Positions 49,618 to 55,030 of a stretch of 55,030 bases of DNA are shown in pieces. The position numbers and the translations under genes were made by a program. Below the pieces are notes generated by a model that was not told the origin of the DNA, ran no database searches, and was given only the letters and a program-made list of their open reading frames with translations. The stretch's first letter is position 1; each line of letters begins with the position of its first letter. This DNA comes from Sporisorium sorghi (Eukaryota > Basidiomycota > Ustilaginomycetes > Ustilaginales > Ustilaginaceae), in NCBI GenBank assembly GCA_023212695.1, contig JALCCG010000147.1, positions 1-55,030 of the forward strand, written 5' to 3'.

Positions 49618-50888
49618 CTAAAGGTCTACGTAGGTGACACGATTAGCGACCTGGATTCCGACACGTGTGGCCCATACCTGGCGACACTGGCGCAGTTGCG
49701 GTCCGAGCTGCGCATCCACCTCGGCGATGATCGTGCCGAGGCGGGATGCGAGCGAGTGTGCAGTCTCTCCTCCATCCTCTTGTCCCAGTGGCGGCGTGTC
49801 TAGCACACATGCAGTGCTGGCGTGGAAGCGGGCTTCGTCGTAATACGACTTGGCTCGAAAGGCGCGCCGCAGCTCGGTGCTGAGTGCTGTCGAGAGGCGG
49901 TGCAGCTGCAGCGATGGAACGAAGGCGGTGTGATGGTCAGCTATATGGAGGGAAAGGCGGACTGTAGAGAGGGATGCGGCGAAGACTCACTTGATCGCGT
50001 CCAGCGCCGACCTCGAGCACCATGAAGTGGCGCGAGGCGTCGTCGTTGGCCAGATGCGCGATGCGCGAAAACGTGAAGGGGAAGCTGGGCCGCGCAATGC
50101 AGGCAATGGTCGAACCGGATCAGTGTCAAAATCGCAATACACGATGAAGTATCCGAACAGGACTCACCTCCCAACGCTCGCCTTCAAGCGGTGTACCTCG
50201 GCAGCAGCCACTTTGACGTACTCGTCGCGCTCGTAGCTCCTGACTGTAAACGGGCGGGTCAGCGAGATGTGCAGCTGCTCCTTGGACGCCTGCTGCGATG
50301 GCGGGACAGCTGGAGATTGTGCATATTCGGTCGAGTTATTGGGGTATCGCAGATCTAGCAGGGTATGCTCCGGCCCGAGCTGTTGCTGCAGAAGTGTGTG
50401 GCTTTCCTGTATGCACCTGCTCAATGATGGATCGACCAGGACTGGCAGTGATCAACGGAATTGCGGGTCAGAGTTTGACACTTGAAGTGCGCAAGATCGT
50501 GGGAAAGGAGCTCGACTCACCTTGGACAAAGCAGTAGCAGAGCCAGGCCCCTTTGACGACCGTGCTGCGATGAGCGCCCTTTGCGCTCGACGAGCGGGAC
50601 GAGTCTTGCTGCAGCCCATCTGCGTCGAGGTCGAGAGGCGGGAGTTTTCTGTTTGCACGACACACAGCATTTTCAGCAAGCGATCCTCAGTAGAGCGCAC
50701 GAGGGACAATGCAAAGCTCACCTCTTGCGTCGGCTCGGTGCAGCAGCAGCTCGTATGTCAGTCTCGTGTGGACCCTGCTCCGCGCGACCAGTGACCGTTG
50801 ATCCAGGATCCGACTGCGCATGGGTCACAGCATCATCGTCCGAATCCGAATCGCCGTACTGAGAAAGGCCGGCGAGAGCCTTGCTCAT
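49618..50888 (-). CDS. usb1: USB1, U6 snRNA 3'-end phosphodiesterase
   Basis: Five exons on the minus strand: 50888-50722, 50648-50521, 50441-50168, 50084-49991, 49905-49618; all junctions are GT..AG and keep frame, giving 316 aa. 2H phosphoesterase: first HxS at His156-Ser158 (LHISLTRPF) and second at His249-Ser251 (FHASTACVLD). Other family marks: acidic start LSQYGDSDSDDD, GAWLCYCFV, FSRIAHLANDDASRHFMVLEV, and the C-terminal VGIQVANRVTYVDL. The enzyme trims the oligo(U) tail of U6 snRNA in the nucleus and leaves a phosphate end that stabilises U6. Length matches fungal and animal USB1. It is divergent from the eS24 gene with about 610 bases between. Confidence 0.92.
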
Positions 50889-51498
50889 CTGAGTCAAGCC
50901 GTACCGTGTTGCGAGCTGACCGGACACATAGTATTCTCGAACAGATGGCGAGGGGCAATGGCGTCTGTCGATTTGTGCAGTGTTTTGGAGGAGAAATTGC
51001 TCGCCGAGATCCGAGTTGCTCATATCGGATCGAGGGATATTCCCGATCGAGTTTGAGTCTGCTTGCGATGGTCAACCTTTTGGCGCTGTTTTGTAGCTCG
51101 TTCGGAAAAGTTCCCACGCTTTCCAAATTTTGGCAGTGAAGTTTTGTCCATTTTTCGCGTGCTCTGAGCTGAATTCAAGTTGAAGGGAATACAATTTTGT
51201 AGTGAAGACTCCAACTCGATAGAAATGGCGTGGGTGCCTGTGGAACGCAGCGACATACCTCACAAGTCAGAGAGAGGCTGAGAAGAAGCCAGAGCAGGCG
51301 AGCGAGCAACCTGGACGCCGCCAGAGAGAGCGCGAAGGTCAGTTCGAGGCAGTTTGTCGACTCTGAGTCCGAGACTGAGAACTGAGAGCCAGCTCGCATT
51401 GGTGTCTTGAGTGAGTGTGCTGGACGACGCCGTTTGCTGCTAGGTTTGGCTCGACACGATCCTTTACTCTTTCTTGCTACCACCAAGAATTCGTCAAG
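50889..51498. other. Divergent promoter region USB1/eS24
   Basis: 610 bases between two start codons on opposite strands; holds both promoters and the eS24 leader. No TATA box or gene seen. Confidence 0.5.
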
Positions 51499-52955
51499 AT
51501 GGTGAGTATGCCCCCTTACTACTCGTTGATGGCGATCCGACACCTTGGCCACCACAGATCATACGACAACCGACGCTGCTAGCATCACGACAGACGCACG
51601 ACCATCCACCGCACACCGATCATCGCGGATAGAGACATCCAGCACAGCATTCGACAGCATGGACGGAGCAATTCCGCAGATCGACGACTAGTCAGCCGCA
51701 TCGACAATATCGTCAGAATGCGCAGGGGACATCATCCAGCATCATAGCATTCCCACCGTTGGTCCTGACGTAGCACTCTCGACAGCGACATGCAGATTCA
51801 GTGGGCACTTTCAGCATTCCAGGATGAAGAGGATGGCACGGCGAACGGAGAAGCTCTTGTCTATGGCCAAAAGGCGGGAGTGGCAAGCATGGCGGACATC
51901 CCTGGAGATGTTGTGGGGATCACGACTTCACATCAATCCGTGATGGTGCTTCACTCATACAGACGAAGGCCACCTGACGGGACATTGGAGCATTTGAAGT
52001 CGTCACGATGTTCATCCCTTGCGTCTTTGAACAGAACGGAGATCTCTTACGGATCCACTCGTAGCTAGTAGGAGGCACTGGCTGTCGTCGAAAGCTCCAA
52101 CAGTCTGCTGGAGGGTTCACACCGGAATCTGCGATTCGCCATGCCGCCAAAGCAGGCCCAGCTCAGCGGAGATGCTCTCTATCCTTGCCCGCCTCGACTT
52201 TGTTCGTCTATTGTCCTCGAGGCAAGCACCACCTCTCTATTAGCCACGAAAGACGAACAACATCCAACATCCAACACCGACTCGACAGCAGCAGCGTCAT
52301 CCTTTCACCTATGATCTGGCGCCAAGGTTTTGGACTCGCCTCGACACTTTCCTCTGCACCGAACCCTGTCCTTACTAACCACTTCGGCACCTTGCTTGAT
52401 CTCGACTCGACAGGACTCCACTTCCCCCGTCACGCTCCGAACTCGCAAGTTCATCACCAACCGTCTGCTCCAGAGGAAGCAGATGGTTCTGGATGTCATC
52501 CACCCTGCGCGTCCCAACGTCTCCAAGGCCGAGCTCTCGGAGAAGCTCTCCGAGATGTACAAGACGCCCAAGGAGCAGTGCATCGTTTTCGGCATGCGCA
52601 CCGCTTTCGGTGGTGGACGCTCGACCGGCTTTGCGCTCATCTACGACTCGCGCGACTCGATGAAGTTCGAGCCTAAGCACCGTCTTGTTCGCGTGAGTAT
52701 TGGCCAAACTTCGACCACCGATGGTCTTGTGGGAGCATCGATAAAGGCTTCCTTGGACCCTCGTTGGGCTAGTCGCATTCAGTACCTGATCAGTACGCTG
52801 ACCCTTGCATCCTTTGTTTCGGACACCATCAGGTTGGCCTCGCCGAGAAGACCGAGAAGGCATCGCGCAAGCTGCGCAAGGAGCGCAAGAACCGTGCCAA
52901 GAAGGTCCGTGGTACCAAGAAGACCAAGGCCGGCGACGCTGCCAAGAAGAAGTAA
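51499..52955 (+). CDS. rps24: 40S ribosomal protein eS24 (RPS24)
   Basis: Three coding exons: 51499-51501 (the ATG alone), 52414-52692 and 52833-52955; 134 aa. The first intron is 912 nt with a GTGAGT donor straight after ATG; the second is 140 nt. Spliced product starts [14 protein letters not shown], continues with [29 protein letters not shown] and [16 protein letters not shown], and ends in a Lys-rich AKKK. This is the complete eS24 family length and sequence pattern. It is part of the small ribosomal subunit, needed in 20S rRNA maturation. ATG-only first exons with long introns are common in ribosomal protein genes and may aid expression. Confidence 0.96.
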
Positions 52956-53665
52956 ACGCGCCATTCTTCCCCCATCCTTCGCCAGCCTCGGTCCTCATAC
53001 CGCCGTTGCAGCAGTCCTTTTTTCACTCTCTACGGATTCGCGCGTCGTCGGGGGGTCGCACATCCAGCATTCACCTTCGTCCGTTGCCACGATGTTGTCG
53101 ACGAGCTTTCGCCCCTTCTTTCGAAGTCAGCAACGTTGTTTCGCAGCCGGCGGCCCGAATGCGCGGATGTTTCGACGATCCCCCCTCGAAAAGTTGCTGT
53201 TCCTGCCACCCAAAAATCTCACTCTGCATCGGCATCTCTTCATTTCATACGACTGCAATTGTACCATCAACCCTCCACGTTTCTTCTGTCTGCTAGTTGC
53301 TGTAGACGAGACTCTTCCCCCAAAAACACACACACACCCCGAAATATCGAAAGAAGGCGGTGTCGTTCTCCAACATGATAAGTTATGCTGTTTCCGAACT
53401 CTGTGTTTGGGGTGGGCTGTGTTCGAGGTTGAGGTGGTGAGATTGTTGGAGAGACCCTGTCTTGCTCTTGGCGCTGCGAAACGGCACAATGATCGCTGGA
53501 CAAGCTCGCTCGTGATCACTCCTCGTAAGACAGGCAAAATGCAGCCGTCTCACATCAATGAGCAAATCCCGCTCAGGACACGACCCCAAATTTCGTCACG
53601 ATGCTGTCAAGGATTGATTGGATGAAGATAATTTACTGTTACATGTGTATTGAGGACCCAAACTC
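52956..53665. other. Region between convergent genes
   Basis: About 710 bases containing the eS24 3' UTR and the 3' end of the uL29m gene. One weak plus-strand ORF inside (53092-53625) is listed separately. Confidence 0.45.
53092..53625 (+). CDS. Weak ORF with targeting-like N-terminus
   Basis: 177 codons from ATG 53092. The first 30 residues ([20 protein letters not shown]...) have Arg, Ser and Phe and no acidic residue, as in mitochondrial presequences. The rest has poor codon usage, includes a CACACAC run and matches no domain, and the whole ORF lies where the eS24 3' UTR is expected. Probably chance, or the first exon of a small gene that I cannot complete. Confidence 0.15.
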   Translation: MLSTSFRPFFRSQQRCFAAGGPNARMFRRSPLEKLLFLPPKNLTLHRHLFISYDCNCTINPPRFFCLLVAVDETLPPKTHTHPEISKEGGVVLQHDKLCCFRTLCLGWAVFEVEVVRLLERPCLALGAAKRHNDRWTSSLVITPRKTGKMQPSHINEQIPLRTRPQISSRCCQGLIG

Positions 53666-54466
53666 TCATGCTTGCGGGGGGCTCGACGAAAGCTGAGCAG
53701 CCTCCTCGAACAGGCTGCCGCCCTGACCGGGCTCGGGAGCAGGGACAGCCTCGCGCACCTGCTTCTGCGCCTCGATCAGCGCGAGACGGCGTTCATTAAG
53801 CACAAACTTGATACGAGCCATGGACTTGCGCACCTGTAGACGTCAAAACATTTCGAGTCAGCGCACACTTCCAAAAAGACAATCGTTCGATCGATAACTT
53901 ACCCTATGATTCTTCCTGCCCAAATTCTCAGACCACATCCTAGCCGCCTGCCTGGCCCCGACCCTGTTCAGCTCCTCCCACGCCGTCGCCAACCGGTTGC
54001 GCTCCATGAGCAGCACGTACCACAGCGTGTGCAGGTCCTTCGAACTCTTCAGCCGCAGCTCGCTCGCGAGCCACGAGCGGCTGTCCGCGTCCCGGCCGAG
54101 GTCGTTCTGATGCACGGCGTGCGGCAGATCGACAAAGTACTTGGGCTTGGCGATGGCGTCACCGCTGGCTTCTTCGTACGCTGCTGTGCCGCCGAGTGCC
54201 GGGTCGCTGATCTCGTAGGGACGCTTGCGGAAGAACTGCAGAAGGGGGTGCGCGGGGTACTGTCGGATCTGCTCGATTTGCGTGCGTGGGGTCGGGGGGA
54301 GTGAGGGTTGGGATTGGGAGGCGGGCTTGGTCGGGGGTAGCAGGGGCGCTTGCGAGGTGCGAGACGAGGAGGAAAATGGGCGCGAGCAGGCGTAGGAGGA
54401 GGAGGAGGCGGGAGACGCCCGGAGCGTCTGCGAGAAGCGCGAGAGCACGGTTCTTGATGTCGACAT
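53666..54466 (-). CDS. MRPL4: Mitochondrial ribosomal protein uL29m (L47/Mrpl4 type)
   Basis: Two exons: 54466-53903 and 53833-53666, with a 69-nt intron (GTAAGT..CTACAG); 243 aa. N-terminal 40 residues are a Ser/Arg-rich mitochondrial presequence ([15 protein letters not shown]). The MRP-L47 domain follows: [11 protein letters not shown], the long-spaced Asp/Ser-rich segment, [39 protein letters not shown], then exon 2 [23 protein letters not shown]. The helical hairpin corresponds to bacterial L29 at the exit tunnel of the mitochondrial large subunit. Assignment is firm from the WYVLLMERN core. Confidence 0.92.
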
Positions 54467-55030
54467 GGTGGCGCGCGATCTGAGCGGAAAGTCGAGGGTG
54501 GATGTGATGGGCCCAGAGGTGGTGATCAAGCGATGTGATGGTGGTGAGCAAAGCAAAAAGGTTCCAAAGCAGGATCTTCCAAATTTTCCCTCAAAAGCGT
54601 CGGCACCGAGCGGCCGTCGATTTTTCGGAATTTGTGAGATCGACAGAAAGTGTTTCCCAAATACAGAAAAAAAAAAAGAAAAAAAAAAAAAAAAGAAGCC
54701 CTTCGACCCTTCCTCGTCGTCCTGGGCAATGACGAGCGAACGTTTGTGCTGAAACAAGCGAGCGCCAAAATGTGGACCGAGGTTTCGTAGCTTGGCTCGC
54801 ACGTGGTCTAACATAGTTCATGTAGATCCGGAATTCACATAGATGAGGAATTGAGGGGGAACTGACTGGCTCTGAGGGCCATTGGATTTTTGCAATTTTG
54901 GACAGCCCTTAGGGCCAGTGGACTGACCGGCTCTTAGAGCTGCTGGATTTTTGCAATTTTAGAATTTTCAGGCAGCAGCTCCACTATATTTCTGGCCCAG
55001 ATGTGGAGGGGGACTTGCCTGTTGGTGAAA
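54467..55030. other. Upstream region of uL29m, right edge
   Basis: About 560 bases with the uL29m promoter side, an A-rich tract at 54667-54694 and a 61-bp-period repeat near the edge. No gene seen. Confidence 0.5.
54862..54962. repeat. Two-copy 61-bp-period repeat
   Basis: CTGACTGGCTCTGAGGGCC... (from 54862) recurs as CTGACCGGCTCTTAGAGCT... (from 54923), and both are followed by GGATTTTTGCAATTTT. Copies are about 40 bases, offset by 61. The repeat may continue beyond the window edge. Confidence 0.8.

Noticed and set aside
51502..52413. Intronic box C/D snoRNA in eS24
   Set aside because: GTGATGG near 51939 and CTGA near 51972 are too close together, and no C'/D' pair or terminal stem is visible.
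1..55030. CRISPR arrays, operons or bacterial-type signals
   Set aside because: Introns, nuclear tRNA introns and TATA-led single genes show a eukaryotic nuclear genome; direct repeats are only microsatellites.

Overview
The window is nuclear DNA from a basidiomycete of the smut lineage (Ustilaginomycotina, most likely Ustilaginaceae). The evidence is: genes on both strands separated by 0.1-3 kb; few short introns with GTRAGT donors and YAG acceptors; GC-rich third codon positions; intron-bearing eukaryotic tRNA genes; and a gene set close to that described in Ustilago maydis (Ime2-type kinase Crk1, indole-3-acetaldehyde dehydrogenase Iad1, resveratrol-cleaving oxygenase Rco1). No species is named, because no search could be run.

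Layout. 0.5-3.5 kb: a six-exon GFA/CENP-V-type zinc protein (+), then a GNAT-like protein (-). 4.1-12.4 kb: a LysM protein (-) and the chromatin remodeller CHD1 (-), the latter with a 7-nt first coding exon. 13.9 kb: tRNA-Val(AAC) with an intron. 14.5-16.6 kb: RAD18 (+), whose last codons overlap the end of a shortened RTA1-family membrane protein (-). 17.9-19.5 kb: a stilbene/carotenoid cleavage oxygenase (-). 19.5-26.5 kb: a gene-poor stretch with a small cysteine-containing ORF, a decayed secreted-protein gene and a cutinase (-). 26.5-32.9 kb: aldehyde dehydrogenase (+), a TLC-domain membrane protein (+) and an endopolygalacturonase (+). 34.8-42.3 kb: a TMEM63/OSCA-type channel (+), a cyclase-family gene broken by a frameshift (+), and 6-phosphofructokinase (-). 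45.3-49.0 kb: the Crk1 kinase (+). 49.3-54.5 kb: tRNA-Asp(GTC) with an intron, the U6 snRNA exonuclease USB1 (- , five exons), ribosomal protein eS24 (+, ATG-only first exon and 912-nt intron) and mitochondrial ribosomal protein uL29m (-). The right edge carries a short 61-bp-period repeat.

How the genes work together. Most are unlinked housekeeping functions: chromatin (CHD1), post-replication repair (RAD18), glycolysis (PFK), U6 processing (USB1), cytosolic and mitochondrial translation (eS24, uL29m, two tRNAs). A second theme is plant contact: a cutinase and a polygalacturonase attack the host surface and wall, the oxygenase would cleave stilbene phytoalexins, and the aldehyde dehydrogenase could form indole-3-acetate. 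They are interspersed, not a co-regulated cluster. I found no convincing new multi-gene system. The best leads are the decayed secreted-protein locus at 21.7-22.6 kb, the broken cyclase gene, the shortened RTA1 protein overlapping RAD18, the unusual helicase motif VI in CHD1, and the uORF or hidden splice donor directly before crk1.
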